Source: Streptomyces sp. 846.5 (lineage in GTDB: Bacteria > Actinomycetota > Actinomycetes > Streptomycetales > Streptomycetaceae). From it: 64,000 nucleotides of DNA. The stretch lies in assembly GCF_004365705.1 (NCBI RefSeq), contig NZ_SOBN01000005.1, forward strand, positions 1-64,000. The letters run 5' to 3'. Below, piece by piece: positions 18,033-26,437 of this stretch. Numbering within the stretch: position 1 is the stretch's first letter; each line of letters begins with the position of its first letter. The translations under genes were made by a program, and so were the position numbers. The notes under the pieces are model-generated. The model was not told the DNA's origin, made no database searches, and saw nothing but the letters and a program-made list of their open reading frames with translations.

Positions 18033-19208
18033 ATGGCTGTCACGGGATCACGGGTGGGGCGCGTTCGGGCCTGGGTAGCAGGCGGCGTCAGGGTGCTGGT
18101 GCCGGCGGGGCTGGGGCTGGTGCTCTTCGCCGGTGTGGTGTGGTTGCTGTGGCGCGGCCCGTGGTGGTTCGACGGCAGGTATCTGGATGCCAAGAGCCTG
18201 CGGACCGGGTCGGCCGCGTTGGTGACCGGGTTCAGGACCACGGTGGTGCAGATCGTGGCCGCGCTCGGGGCGAGCATCGCGCTGCTGTACACCGCCCGCA
18301 ACTTCAACCTGACCCGCCGCGGCCAGGTCACCGACCGCTTCACCAAAGCCCTGGAACGCCTCGGCTCCGCAGAGCCCTTCGTATGCCTGGGCGGCGTCCT
18401 GGCACTGGAGCAGATCGTCCAGGACGCCCCCGAGCAGGCCACCCACGCCGCGCAGGTCCTCCACGCGTTTGTGCGCAGGCGCGCCCCGCGCCGCGCCGCT
18501 GCCGTACCTCCTGACCCGAGAGGGGTGGCGGCCGCCCCGCTTCGGTCATCGCCGGCGGACGAGGTCGGGGCCGCATTGATCGCACTGACGCGCCCCGCCT
18601 CCCGCCGGCGTGTCGATCCTCTACAGGATCTGGCCCTTGGCAACCTCCATCTGGCTGGCGCTCGACTTCCTGGGGCCGACCTCACCGGGGCGAACCTCAT
18701 CGATACGAACCTCGCCCGGGCGGACCTCTCCCGGGCGGACCTCACCCGGGCGGTCCTCACCCGGGCGAACCTCACCGAGGCGAACCTCATCGAGGCGGGC
18801 CTCATCGAGGCGGACCTCATCGATGCGGACCTCACCAGGGCGGCCCTCAGCGATGCGAACCTCACCCGGGCGTACATCTACGGGGCGAACCTCACCTGGG
18901 CGAGCCTCGACGGGGCGAAGCTCACCGGGGCGAACCTCATCGGGGCGAACCTCACCGGGGCGCGCCTCGCCCGGGCGAACCTCACCGGGGCGAACCTCGC
19001 CCGGGCGAACCTCACCGGGGCGAACCTCAACTGGGCGAACCTCACCGGGGCGGACCTCACCGGGGCGGACCTCACCAATGCAGACCTCACCAATGCAGAC
19101 CTCAGCCAGGTCCTGGGGCTGACGTCGGAACAGGTTGCCGTTGCCCGATGGTCGTCTGAGACGGTGCTGCCGGAGGGGATGGCCCGGCCGGCGGTAGGCC
19201 CGGGGTGA
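18033..19208 (+). CDS. membrane-anchored pentapeptide-repeat protein
   Basis: A 391-residue protein. Two hydrophobic segments lie near the N-terminus (VLVPAGLGLVLFAGVVWLLW; TVVQIVAALGASIALLYTA), then a charged linker, then about 30 tandem A(D/N)LXX pentapeptides (about residues 210-360, for example ANLTGANLARANLTGANL) that fold as a right-handed quadrilateral beta-helix. The repeat DNA itself is a near-tandem 15-base pattern and so prone to slippage. Some pentapeptide proteins mimic DNA and protect gyrase, but the membrane-anchored actinomycete type has no settled role. The start is uncertain: ATG 18033 has GGAG very close. Confidence 0.8.
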   Translation: MAVTGSRVGRVRAWVAGGVRVLVPAGLGLVLFAGVVWLLWRGPWWFDGRYLDAKSLRTGSAALVTGFRTTVVQIVAALGASIALLYTARNFNLTRRGQVTDRFTKALERLGSAEPFVCLGGVLALEQIVQDAPEQATHAAQVLHAFVRRRAPRRAAAVPPDPRGVAAAPLRSSPADEVGAALIALTRPASRRRVDPLQDLALGNLHLAGARLPGADLTGANLIDTNLARADLSRADLTRAVLTRANLTEANLIEAGLIEADLIDADLTRAALSDANLTRAYIYGANLTWASLDGAKLTGANLIGANLTGARLARANLTGANLARANLTGANLNWANLTGADLTGADLTNADLTNADLSQVLGLTSEQVAVARWSSETVLPEGMARPAVGPG

Positions 19209-19214
19209 GGGGTG

Positions 19215-19249
19215 CTGGCTCCTGGTAAGTCCCCGTTACCGGGAGCCAG
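19215..19249. terminator. terminator hairpin after the pentapeptide-repeat gene
   Basis: Arms CTGGCTCC-T-GGTAA and TTACC-G-GGAGCCAG pair over a short loop a few bases after the stop codon. Confidence 0.6.
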
Positions 19250-19397
19250 TTCGCGGGCGCCATCGCCGGGCCATGATCCTTCTCAGCGCTACTTCCTGTA
19301 CCGGAACTACTCACGCCCGCAGAGCCCCCTACCGGGCGCCCACACAGGGCCCCAGCTACGACGGACCCCGGATCTGCCCCCCGGGCCAGGCCCGGCG

Positions 19398-20249
19398 TCA
19401 CCCGGCGCGGTCGGCGGGCTCGGTGGCCCGGGTCCGTACGCGCCGGGAAACACCGGGCACCGGTCGCGCTAGATCGGCTTTCCCGCGCTGCTTCCTTCCT
19501 GTTCCAACCACGACTCGGAGGGTCCCCGGGGTCACTTTGCTCCCGACTAGCAGACTCTCTGAGAGTTTCGACCAGCGAGCCGAGTTGTCAGACCTCGGCC
19601 CGGACTGCATGGCCATGGGTCGAATGCTGCGTCCGGACAAGGTGTCGATGGGTATGTCGCTCTCCTGGTCCTGCTCTGCCTCCTGCTGGTTGGCGACGCG
19701 GTTGAAGGCAGCCGCCCACGCATTGGGACGAGTGACTTCGCATGCCGTCAGGAAGGCCCGGAACTGCTTCTCGTCACGCGGAAGTGTCTGACGCTGGACT
19801 ATGCGACGGGCCGTGTTCTGCGGCAGGGTGCCGTACTGGCCACCGCGCTCTTCCATCTCTCGGAAGGATGGTGCGCCGGCCCGCTCGTAGAGTTCCGCCA
19901 GCGCCTCGCTGAGCATCTGCCGGCTGGAGACGAGGTCCGGGTTGGGCAGAGGGGTGCTCGGTCTCCCGGCACGGTTCCGGCGGTCCTGGTAGCGAGCCTG
20001 GCGCCACATGCCCACTACCTTGCCCGTCTCCGTCTCGCCTGAGCACACCTGAGCCCAGTCTTCGACCAGCTTTCGCTTGGGCACGCTGTTCCCCGATGCC
20101 GCGCGTCGCACGGTCACGATGTCGACGGCCAGCTTCACGGCGAGTTCCACGTTGGTGAGGCCGGCGTCGTCGCGGAGCACTCGCAGCTGCTCGGCAAGCT
20201 TGCCGACCGCAGGGAGCCGGTGGTTAACAAGTGCTTCGTTGCGGCACAT
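19398..20249 (-). CDS. XRE-type regulator with two helix-turn-helix-like domains
   Basis: A 283-residue protein. Domain 1 (LAEQLRVLRDDAGLTNVELAVKL, about residues 18-40) and domain 2 (LSEALAELYERAGAPSFREMEER, about 113-135) follow the actinomycete pattern in which such helical domains open larger signalling proteins. The C-terminal 80 residues are polar and lack a recognisable effector, so it may be a shortened member. ATG 20249 has GAGGGGG upstream, within the end of the preceding membrane-protein gene, so the two form an operon. Confidence 0.65.
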   Translation of the reverse strand: MCRNEALVNHRLPAVGKLAEQLRVLRDDAGLTNVELAVKLAVDIVTVRRAASGNSVPKRKLVEDWAQVCSGETETGKVVGMWRQARYQDRRNRAGRPSTPLPNPDLVSSRQMLSEALAELYERAGAPSFREMEERGGQYGTLPQNTARRIVQRQTLPRDEKQFRAFLTACEVTRPNAWAAAFNRVANQQEAEQDQESDIPIDTLSGRSIRPMAMQSGPRSDNSARWSKLSESLLVGSKVTPGTLRVVVGTGRKQRGKADLARPVPGVSRRVRTRATEPADRAG

Positions 20250-20258
20250 GACGCCCCC

Positions 20259-20543
20259 TCACGCCGAAGTCGCGAGCGCGCGGCGAACCGCGTCGGTGAC
20301 ACGGTTGACGGACCTGGCTGTGGCGGCCGCACCGATCGTCGCGGCTCCCCCCAGGACGACGAGGACGGCGTGCGTCGTGCCGCCGGTCAACACCATCGTG
20401 ACCGCAGCCAAGACGATGACGATGATGACTACGGCCTCCGGCCAGGCCAGCGCGCGAGGTGACGTCGGCCCCCCGACGCACTGCACGGCCGGACTGGGTT
20501 GCGCTGGCCCCGAAAGCCGATGTGAATGCGAACGTGCAGACAA
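20259..20543 (-). CDS. small two-pass membrane protein upstream of the regulator
   Basis: A 94-residue protein from a TTG start with GGGGAGA upstream; the longer open frame to 20780 is less protein-like. Two hydrophobic helices (AVVIIVIVLAAVTMVL; AVLVVLGGAATIGAAA) precede a basic tail. It sits 10 bases before the XRE regulator and could sense or anchor for it. No family recognised. Confidence 0.5.
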   Translation of the reverse strand: MSARSHSHRLSGPAQPSPAVQCVGGPTSPRALAWPEAVVIIVIVLAAVTMVLTGGTTHAVLVVLGGAATIGAAATARSVNRVTDAVRRALATSA

Positions 20544-21061
20544 AGAGATCTCCCCATATCTGCACGGGGACCGGCTTCGCGCTGGTCCCCGTGCCCTGGA
20601 CGAACTGGCTCCGAAACGGGTCACAGGTCGTACGGGGTGGTTGGCGCCGCCCCGTGGGTGTGGCCCCGCGGTGATGCTTAGAACATCCTCCCAGCCCCGC
20701 TCGACCAAATGGGCGAACGAGCCCTCGATGGGGGCCCTTTGCGACGGATAACGACAGCGATGCACCACGGTCAAACGCAAGGCTGTTGCTAACCGTGCTG
20801 CGGGCCGGCGGAGCCACTGGAGCCTTTGAGCTGCTGCTTTCCGCAGATGGAAGGCTCACTAGATCTTTCACGCGTTCAAATAACGACATCCGTGCACAAG
20901 ATTCGAGTTGCCGTTTCGGCCGGTCAGTTGCGACGATCTCAAACGAACGCGTTGTCAAAGGGTTGTGGTATAACCGGCGGCGCTGCCCTGGACCTACTGG
21001 CTCCGAACCTACGGTGATCAGGGATTATGCGGGATTCGTGTTGGCGCATGACCCCGCGAAC
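20544..21061. other. gene-poor, partly AT-richer region
   Basis: I see no supported gene. The stretch 20780-20990 is AT-richer than the surroundings and could hold the promoter for the 20543 operon or remnants of an older gene. Confidence 0.3.
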
Positions 21062-21097
21062 GTGTGGCCGACATGCTGATTCGCATGTCGGCCACAC
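21062..21097. terminator. perfect 15-bp stem terminator
   Basis: Arms GTGTGGCCGACATGC (21062-21076) and its complement (21083-21097) with loop TGATTC. It lies 44 bases past the stop of the minus-strand primase-polymerase gene. Confidence 0.7.
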
Positions 21098-21140
21098 TGC
21101 TTGATAAGGGCGGCATCTTCTACTTGGCACTTCCAGCGGG

Positions 21141-21860
21141 TCAGATGGCGAGCCGGGCAGCGATCCACTCCGGCAACGGGGCCACCGGCACGTCCAGTGA
21201 GATGGTGTACGGCTGTCCGTTCACGTGGGAGCCGGGTCCGACCAGGTAGCCACCCGTTCGGCGGCCGGGGCCGCGCACGTCGATTCCGGGTCCCAGCGTT
21301 CGCGCGCCGGAGCCGCTGCCGATCGTGCAGTCGGCCGACACCCGGAAGTACAGGTGCAGGCCGCCGGACGGGGTGGCCACGGTGAAGGTGTCGGGGACCG
21401 TCTTGCCGAGCCTGCCGGCCAGGGTGGCGAGCATGCCGGGCCCGTCGTCGTCCCCGTGGACGTCGAGGTCCAGGGCGACGACGCGAGAGGCCCGGCAGCC
21501 GATGCCGATCCCGTGCCCGGTCAGCAGCTCGGGGAGCATCGTCTCGTCCAGCGTCGCCAGGCGCTGCCACCCGCGCTCGGGGACGCGGCCGCCGATTGGC
21601 AGCGGGAAGACGGCCAAGTCGCGGCGGAGGGCGGTGCGGGCTTGTTCCAGGACCTGCGGGCAGTTGGCCGACCAGTGCCACCGCTGTGCCGGGTTGACCT
21701 GGTGGGCGGGGCAGTCCTCCCGTTCGGTGCCGCCGGCCACGCCGCCGCAGCTGACCCGGGGACAGGTGCAGTCGGAGAAGGTGGTACCGACGTGCGACCG
21801 TCCGTGCCGGGTGTAGCCGCTGGCGGCGATGACGGCCGGGACGTCGCGGACGGCGCTCAT
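21141..21860 (-). CDS. stand-alone primase-polymerase (bifunctional DNA primase/polymerase domain)
   Basis: A 239-residue protein with the three prim-pol motifs: VVALDLDVHG (D131, D133), TPSGGLHLYF (H169) and PGIDVRGPGRRTGGYLVGPGS (D194). There is no helicase or Rep-type C-terminus, so it is a single-domain enzyme that could prime lagging-strand or post-transfer complementary-strand synthesis. The N-terminus has a CTCPRVSC...C cluster that may bind zinc. ATG 21860 overlaps the upstream stop (ATGA), so it is co-translated with the cysteine-rich protein before it. Confidence 0.8.
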   Translation of the reverse strand: MSAVRDVPAVIAASGYTRHGRSHVGTTFSDCTCPRVSCGGVAGGTEREDCPAHQVNPAQRWHWSANCPQVLEQARTALRRDLAVFPLPIGGRVPERGWQRLATLDETMLPELLTGHGIGIGCRASRVVALDLDVHGDDDGPGMLATLAGRLGKTVPDTFTVATPSGGLHLYFRVSADCTIGSGSGARTLGPGIDVRGPGRRTGGYLVGPGSHVNGQPYTISLDVPVAPLPEWIAARLAI

Positions 21861-22300
21861 GCGACCGCCACCGCGTTCTCTTCCTCGTCGTCGTAGTCGT
21901 AGCAGCAGCACTCGCCGTACGGGTCGTTGCCGCCTCCGGCCCCGCACTCCTGGCAGCCCCACGAGTCGGTGTCGGGGTCCTCCTCGGCGTACTCGGCGTG
22001 GCGCCACCCCGTGCAGCTGTAGTCACAGCCGCAGCCGGAGCACTCGGGGCAGGCCATGCCGCCGGTCCACCCGCACCGGTCGCACATCACCTGGTTGCGC
22101 GGGTCGTTCTGCTGCTGGCGCAGGTAGTCGAGCGCCTCGCGGTAGGTGTTGATGTCGATGTACTCGGCGAGGTACTGCTCCAGGGTGTCCCGATCATCGG
22201 GGTCCGGGTGGTCCAGAAGCGCGATGGCACAGCTGTGCTTGATGCTCAGCTCTGTTTTGAGGTCGGCCAGGGCCTGCTTGCGGGCGTGGTTCTTCGGCAT
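21857..22300 (-). CDS. cysteine-rich zinc-ribbon protein with MPKN N-terminus
   Basis: A 147-residue protein. A helical N-terminus (MPKNHARKQALADLKTEL) is followed by CDRCGW, CPECSGCGC and CQECGAGG pairs, then a very acidic tail. The pattern resembles DnaJ-type zinc ribbons. Its stop overlaps the primase-polymerase start, so the two may work together on single-stranded DNA. The family is not named with confidence. Confidence 0.6.
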   Translation of the reverse strand: MPKNHARKQALADLKTELSIKHSCAIALLDHPDPDDRDTLEQYLAEYIDINTYREALDYLRQQQNDPRNQVMCDRCGWTGGMACPECSGCGCDYSCTGWRHAEYAEEDPDTDSWGCQECGAGGGNDPYGECCCYDYDDEEENAVAVA

Positions 22301-22532
22301 CTCAAGCTCTTCCGCAACCGCGGTGACCCAGACTCACCGGGCGCTGAGAGCGAGGCGGCCGGTAAGGCGCGTGCTGGTGTTGATGGCTCGATGCGGAGCA
22401 CCTGCCGATGTGCTCGTCCGGTCTGGGCTGGACGGATCGGGGCCTGAGCCGGGCCCACGGCCCTCGCGGACCGCCAAGGCAACTCTAGCGGGCGGGCACG
22501 GCCTTCATGGCCGGACACGGCTGAACCAATCC

Positions 22533-22709
22533 TCAGAGGATGTGACCGGGCCACTCGTTGGGTGGGACGGGTCCGCGGCCGGCGGCCGCGCGGTCGGCCT
22601 CGGCCTGGCCGCACGGGCTGCAGATCGAGATGTCGCGGGCGACGGTGGTGCGGGAGCGGGCGGGGCGTTCGCCGATGGGGCCGGTGCACCGGGGGCAGTG
22701 GGTGGTCAT
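22533..22709 (-). CDS. 58-residue zinc-ribbon protein
   Basis: Begins MTTHCPRCTGPIGERP and continues with ICSPCGQAEADR: two CxxC pairs about 30 residues apart, the layout of a small zinc-ribbon family common on actinophages and plasmids. ATG 22709 overlaps the stop of the upstream gene (ATGA). Confidence 0.6.
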   Translation of the reverse strand: MTTHCPRCTGPIGERPARSRTTVARDISICSPCGQAEADRAAAGRGPVPPNEWPGHIL

Positions 22710-23197
22710 GGCTGTTCCTCGCGGAGGGTGCGGGCGCGGGCGAGTAGGCGCCGGGCGGTGTGGTCCTTGACCTCGAAGTGTGCTTCGACCTGCTGGCGGG
22801 TGACCGGCTCCCTGGTGCCGGCGTCGACGGCGTCGAGCCATCCGGCGATCTCAATGGCGCGGGGGTCGGTGACGGCCTGGTGGACGTGGCGGGTGCCGTG
22901 GAACTGGCCGGGCTGGGCCCCGGGAGCGCGGTGGTCGACGGCGGCGAAGCGCTCCGCCGTCGAGCGGCGCCACATCGGCCGGCGGCGGGTCGACAGCTCT
23001 ACCCAGTCGTCGGGGGCGGGCCACCCTGCTGGAGTGTTCCGGCCTTTGACCCAGTGGGAGACGGTGGTGGTGTCGGTGTGTCCGAGCAACCGGGCGAACT
23101 CGGCGGGGCTGATCAGGGGGTCGGCGTCGTCGGCCTGGCGCTGTCGCGGCACGGTTGGTCTCCTGGGCGGCGCGGTGCCGCTGGTCGTCGTGGTCAC
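22706..23197 (-). CDS. helix-turn-helix-like protein, 163 residues
   Basis: LISPAEFARLLGHTDTTTVSHWVKG (about residues 28-52) resembles a MerR/Xis-type helix-turn-helix, and PVTRQQVEAHFEVKDHTARRLLARA near the C-terminus a second one. This suggests a DNA-binding regulator with a helix-turn-helix at each end. The GTG at 23197 overlaps the stop of the previous gene (GTGA), which fixes the start despite a weak ribosome-binding site. Confidence 0.6.
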   Translation of the reverse strand: MTTTTSGTAPPRRPTVPRQRQADDADPLISPAEFARLLGHTDTTTVSHWVKGRNTPAGWPAPDDWVELSTRRRPMWRRSTAERFAAVDHRAPGAQPGQFHGTRHVHQAVTDPRAIEIAGWLDAVDAGTREPVTRQQVEAHFEVKDHTARRLLARARTLREEQP

Positions 23198-23472
23198 CGG
23201 ATCGGTGCCCAACTGACGGGACCGGCCGGGGTCATGCGGGTGATGAGGGCGATATCGCTGGTCGTGACGGTAGCGGCCCAGTCCCAGTATCGGGGGTGGC
23301 TGTCGGGGTGGTTGATCTCCCACGCCTGCCCGCCGGCCGGTGCGGGGGCGAAGTCCGCGAGCACGTAGACCTCGGCGGCCGGCGCTCCGGCGCTGTTGCC
23401 CGGGTGCAGGGTGATGGTGTCGTAGGGCAGGGGGCCGCTGTCGTCGAGCGGGGTGTTCTGGTCCTCTAGCAT
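23194..23472 (-). CDS. hypothetical protein, 92 residues
   Basis: Begins MLEDQNTPLDDSGPLPYD and reads as a small mixed alpha/beta protein (AEVYVLADFAPAP; YWDWAATVTTSDIALITRM). ATG 23472 has the array's shared leader CTACAC-AGGAG. It starts a coupled three-gene unit with the next two ORFs. No family recognised. Confidence 0.55.
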   Translation of the reverse strand: MLEDQNTPLDDSGPLPYDTITLHPGNSAGAPAAEVYVLADFAPAPAGGQAWEINHPDSHPRYWDWAATVTTSDIALITRMTPAGPVSWAPIR

Positions 23473-23527
23473 TGGGGAGCTCCTGTGTAGGGGTCTTCGG
23501 CGGCGGTGCCAACCAAGCCCGCCGGAG

Positions 23528-23564
23528 GGCAACGGCCCGCAGATCGCGACTGCGGGCCGTTGCC
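23528..23564. terminator. 14-bp stem hairpin between array genes
   Basis: Arms GGCAACGGCCCGCA and its complement with a 9-base loop, between the 23584-23826 gene and the leader of the next gene. A partial copy of the array leader block (GTTGGCACCGCC on the minus strand) lies immediately after it. Confidence 0.6.
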
Positions 23565-23583
23565 GTTTCTGCGGGCGGTGTGG

Positions 23584-23826
23584 TCAGCGCGGGGTGCGGT
23601 GGACGCGAGTGGTCTGTCGGATGGCGGTGCACAGGTAGAAGCGGTCATGGCCGGTGGCGCCGTAGTGGGCGCGGTCCCATGCGGCGGCCGCGGTCTGCGG
23701 CCTGGCGCGGACGTCGAACACCTCGCTGTACTGGCCGCAGGTTCGGCACTGGTGGACGGCCAGTTCCACGTACGGGGTTTCGGGGTCCACTGCGCCGGCG
23801 GTGTGGGGGGAACTGGTGGTGCTCAA
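23584..23826 (-). CDS. hypothetical protein, 80 residues, one CxxC
   Basis: Starts at TTG 23826 with GAGGAG six bases upstream. Contains HQCRTCGQYSEVFDVRAR and AAAAWDRAHYGATGHDRFYL; the CxxC and later histidines could bind zinc. A hairpin follows the stop. Family unknown. Confidence 0.5.
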   Translation of the reverse strand: MSTTSSPHTAGAVDPETPYVELAVHQCRTCGQYSEVFDVRARPQTAAAAWDRAHYGATGHDRFYLCTAIRQTTRVHRTPR

Positions 23827-23909
23827 CGAGTCTCCTCGGCTCGGTTCCGGTTCAGGGGCGGCAGGCTGATCGCGCTTGCCGCCCCTGGTGTCTGTGGTGC
23901 GCGGACGGG

Positions 23910-24479
23910 TTATGCCTGGTAGGCGGCGATGACGCGGCGGACCTCGGCCTCACCGATGCATCCGCCGGGGTGGCGGCTGGCGCTGGGCGGGTTGCCGTTA
24001 CGGCCCCTCAAATGGGACCAGTAGCGCGGTCCCTCCCATCCGCACAGCTCGCAGTGCAGGAACCAGGGGTTGTCTGAGCCGGGGAAGCCGGTGAACGGAG
24101 TCCAGCTGTGCGCCGCGAGTCCGGCGAGGGCCTTGCGGGCGCTCTCGGCGTTGCGGGCGGTGGCGGGCATCCGGGGGTCGAGCAGGGGCACCCGGCCGTC
24201 CGGGCTGGCCTGGGTGGCGGTGGCCTCGGCGAGGGGAACGGCGGTGATCCGTCCGGCCGCGTAGTCCTCGATGATGGCGGCGGCCGCCATGTCGACGCCG
24301 CGCTGTCCGACGGCCGGGCGGCGGAGGTTGGTCTCCCCCGCGCTGGTGACGGTCAGCCAGTCGCGGTGCCAGCGGTAGGCGTGTCCGATGACCTGGTTCT
24401 CACCGACGATCACGGGGTAGCGGCACTGTCCGTCCGGCTCTCCGATGCGGTACGGCAGGGTGGTGGTGCTGGTGTTCAT
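23910..24479 (-). CDS. hypothetical protein with C-terminal zinc-binding motif
   Basis: A 189-residue protein. The central part is alpha/beta; the C-terminal end has FLHCELCGWEGPRYWSHL followed by HPGGC, a likely C2HC zinc site. ATG 24479 is preceded by CCTACACCAGGAG, the array leader. It could bind nucleic acid, but nothing shows the target. Confidence 0.55.
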   Translation of the reverse strand: MNTSTTTLPYRIGEPDGQCRYPVIVGENQVIGHAYRWHRDWLTVTSAGETNLRRPAVGQRGVDMAAAAIIEDYAAGRITAVPLAEATATQASPDGRVPLLDPRMPATARNAESARKALAGLAAHSWTPFTGFPGSDNPWFLHCELCGWEGPRYWSHLRGRNGNPPSASRHPGGCIGEAEVRRVIAAYQA

Positions 24480-24793
24480 CGAACTCTCCTGGTGTAGGTG
24501 CTGTGCTGTCGGGGCGGCGGGTGCCTCGCTGCCCCTGTGTCGTTGTCGGTTGGGCTAGTGCCCGGCCGGGGTCGGCCGGGGTCGGGCGGTCACCCCCACG
24601 CCCGGCGCCCGGCGCCGCCTTGCGCGCCGACCTGGTGCCGGCTGCTGACGTGGCGGCGACGGTGAACGCGCCGGGCAGCGGGGCGCCGCCGCGAAGCGGT
24701 GTCGATTTCCCGGCGCCGCGGCGTGGGGCCGGCGGGCCCGGGGCCTGGCCGGTGCCGCCGGGAAGGGGTCCCGGCGGCCCGGCACGGGGGCTG
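24480..24793. other. leader and terminator region within the array
   Basis: No gene. It contains the CCTACAC...AGGAG leader of the 24479 gene and, next to the upstream gene's stop, a GC hairpin (about 24751-24786, GTGCCGCCGGGA and its complement). Confidence 0.4.
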
Positions 24794-25189
24794 CTAGGCC
24801 CGTTCGGCGAGCTGGGCAGCGCGGCGGGCGCGGACCTCCTCGACCCGCTCAATCAGCGGCTGCAGCTCGGAGGGGTACCAGCTCTGGCCCTTGAGGGTGT
24901 CCAGACCGGCCGCGATGCTCTCGAACGCACCGCTCGGCACGGTCTCCAGCGTGGTCGTCAGCACGGTGATCTCCCGGGGGAAGATCGCGTGCACGCTCTT
25001 GCCCGCGACCGGCAGACCCAGTCCCCAGAACCAGACCAGCGTGCAGTCTCCCCACGCGTCGAGCACAACGCCACAGCTGGCGGGGATGCGGTCGAAGCCC
25101 GGCAGCGGCCGGACCGTCACCAGCGTTCCGGGGACCAGCTCGGCGACGGTGGGAACGGGCCGCTCGGTGCGGTTGGCAAGTTCCATCAT
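24794..25189 (-). CDS. hypothetical protein, 131 residues
   Basis: Predicted small beta-rich protein: VPGTLVTVRPLPGFDRIPASC, GDCTLVWFWGLGL and REITVLTTTLETV, then a helical C-terminus. ATG 25189 (or the adjacent 25186) has CCCTACAC...AGGAG. It is the first gene after promoter block 1. No family recognised. Confidence 0.55.
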   Translation of the reverse strand: MMELANRTERPVPTVAELVPGTLVTVRPLPGFDRIPASCGVVLDAWGDCTLVWFWGLGLPVAGKSVHAIFPREITVLTTTLETVPSGAFESIAAGLDTLKGQSWYPSELQPLIERVEEVRARRAAQLAERA

Positions 25190-25203
25190 GGTGAACTCCT
25201 GTG

Positions 25204-25340
25204 GTGTGTAGGGTTCCCGGCCGGTCGGCCGGGGTGTCCGGGGGCGGTGCCAACCCCTCCGAACAAGCTCTATTTAACCATGTTTCTGGTGTGGCTGTCC
25301 AGCCTCTGACCTGGGCCGATCGGGTGAACTGTCCTGGTGG
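25204..25340 (-). promoter_or_regulatory. conserved promoter block, copy 1
   Basis: Read on the minus strand: -35 TGGACA (25301-25296), 18-base spacer, -10 TTAAAT (25277-25272), then the shared leader down to CCTACAC and the ribosome-binding site. Near-identical blocks lie at 27114-27245 and 29612-29745. Conservation extends upstream of the -35 (GATCGGGTGA-like), which exceeds what a plain promoter needs. Confidence 0.7.
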
Positions 25341-25392
25341 CGTGGCCGGTTGGCTCCGCCGGGCCGGTGCGCGACCGGCCCGGCGGGCGGCG

Positions 25393-26094
25393 TCAGTCCT
25401 TCGCCGGGGTCCAGCGGCAGCGGGTCAGGCTGGTCTGTGCGATCCCCTGGTACGTCCCGTGGGCGGACACGGTGCCGGTGACCTCGACGCGGTCGCCCTG
25501 CTTGGGCACGTTGCCGGTGCTGGCCTGCCACACGTAGACCGTGTGGGCGGCGTCGCGGAACTTGACCAGCAGTCGCGGCTGCACGCGGTAGCCGTAGGTG
25601 CGGCTGCCGAGATCGACCACCACGGCGACCGTGGCGGTCACAGTGACGCGGTCACCCATCGCGCCCTGGTGGCGGGACTGCTCGGCGTCGGCGGTCTTGT
25701 CGGCCGTGATGGCGGCCCGGTGCTGGTCACGCCGGTAGCTGTTGACGGCGGAGCACAACAAGGGAATGTCCCGCTCGGCGGCACGTCCGGCTCGGACGAT
25801 CCGGGCCAGGCTCGCCCGGTAGCCGTTGCCGGGCTCCCCCTCGGCGCACCACGCCAGGACGGCGGCGGCCTCGACGGCGGCAGCCTCGGCCTGGGCGGCG
25901 AACAGGGCCCGGTCCCCGCGCTGGTGCGGCTGCCACCCGAACACAAGGCGCTCGGTGTCCATCGCGGTCGGCACGGCAGCCTCCCACTGGCGGGAAAGCG
26001 GCTGGAAGTAGCCGCGCACCCGGATGACGGCGGAGGCGGCGGCCAGTACCTCCAGCGGGGTCAAGACGGTGGCGGGGGCGGTGGTCTCGGACAT
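25393..26094 (-). CDS. hypothetical protein with C-terminal OB-like beta domain
   Basis: A 233-residue protein. The N-terminal 140 residues are helical (LEVLAAASAVIRVRGYF; AQAEAAAVEAAAVLAWCA). The C-terminal 90 are beta-rich: GDRVTVTATVAVVVDLG, RLLVKFRDAAHTVYVWQAS, GDRVEVTGTVSAHGTYQG. The last segment, with its VxxTGTV strand, resembles an OB-fold seen in single-strand DNA-binding proteins; this is a shape-based guess. ATG 26094 has CCTACAC...AGGAG. It is the last gene of the unit served by promoter block 2. Confidence 0.55.
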   Translation of the reverse strand: MSETTAPATVLTPLEVLAAASAVIRVRGYFQPLSRQWEAAVPTAMDTERLVFGWQPHQRGDRALFAAQAEAAAVEAAAVLAWCAEGEPGNGYRASLARIVRAGRAAERDIPLLCSAVNSYRRDQHRAAITADKTADAEQSRHQGAMGDRVTVTATVAVVVDLGSRTYGYRVQPRLLVKFRDAAHTVYVWQASTGNVPKQGDRVEVTGTVSAHGTYQGIAQTSLTRCRWTPAKD

Positions 26095-26176
26095 GCTGAA
26101 CTCCTGTGCTGTGTAGGGGGGTTGGGCTGGCCCGGCGGGCGGACGGGGTGCCGTCCGCCCGCCCGCCGGGAGGCGG

Positions 26177-26353
26177 TCAGCGCTGCGAGGAACGCGCGGA
26201 CTGCGCGGACTCGGCGGCGTGCACCTTGGCGTTGTGCAGGTTGTCCTCGGCCTGGGCGGCGCGAACCGCGCGCTCGGTCGGGGTGCCGTACGCCTGGCGT
26301 GCCTCGGCGAGCAGGGCGGCGGCGGCCGGGGCGGTGGTGGACTGATTGGACAT
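26177..26353 (-). CDS. 58-residue helical hypothetical protein
   Basis: Begins MSNQSTTAPAAAALLAEARQ and ends in SAQSARSSQR. Mostly alanine-rich helix. ATG 26353 follows CCCCTACACAGCAACGGAG, the array leader with a slightly altered ribosome-binding site. It is short enough to be missed by length cut-offs. GC hairpins (CGGACGG...CCGTCCG) lie on both sides. Confidence 0.5.
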   Translation of the reverse strand: MSNQSTTAPAAAALLAEARQAYGTPTERAVRAAQAEDNLHNAKVHAAESAQSARSSQR

Positions 26354-26437
26354 GGCGTAACTCCGTTGCTGTGTAGGGGGGTTGGGACCGGCGGGCGGAC
26401 GGGGTGCCGTCCGTCCGACCGCCGGGGTCGGTGGGGG

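Noticed and set aside
18640..19110. Short-period repeats that could suggest a CRISPR array
   Set aside because: The 15-base periodicity codes for pentapeptide repeats in frame; there are no unique spacers.
18610..19122. SPGRT-repeat open frame within the pentapeptide gene
   Set aside because: Frame-shifted reading of the pentapeptide repeats; the A(D/N)LXX frame is the known family.
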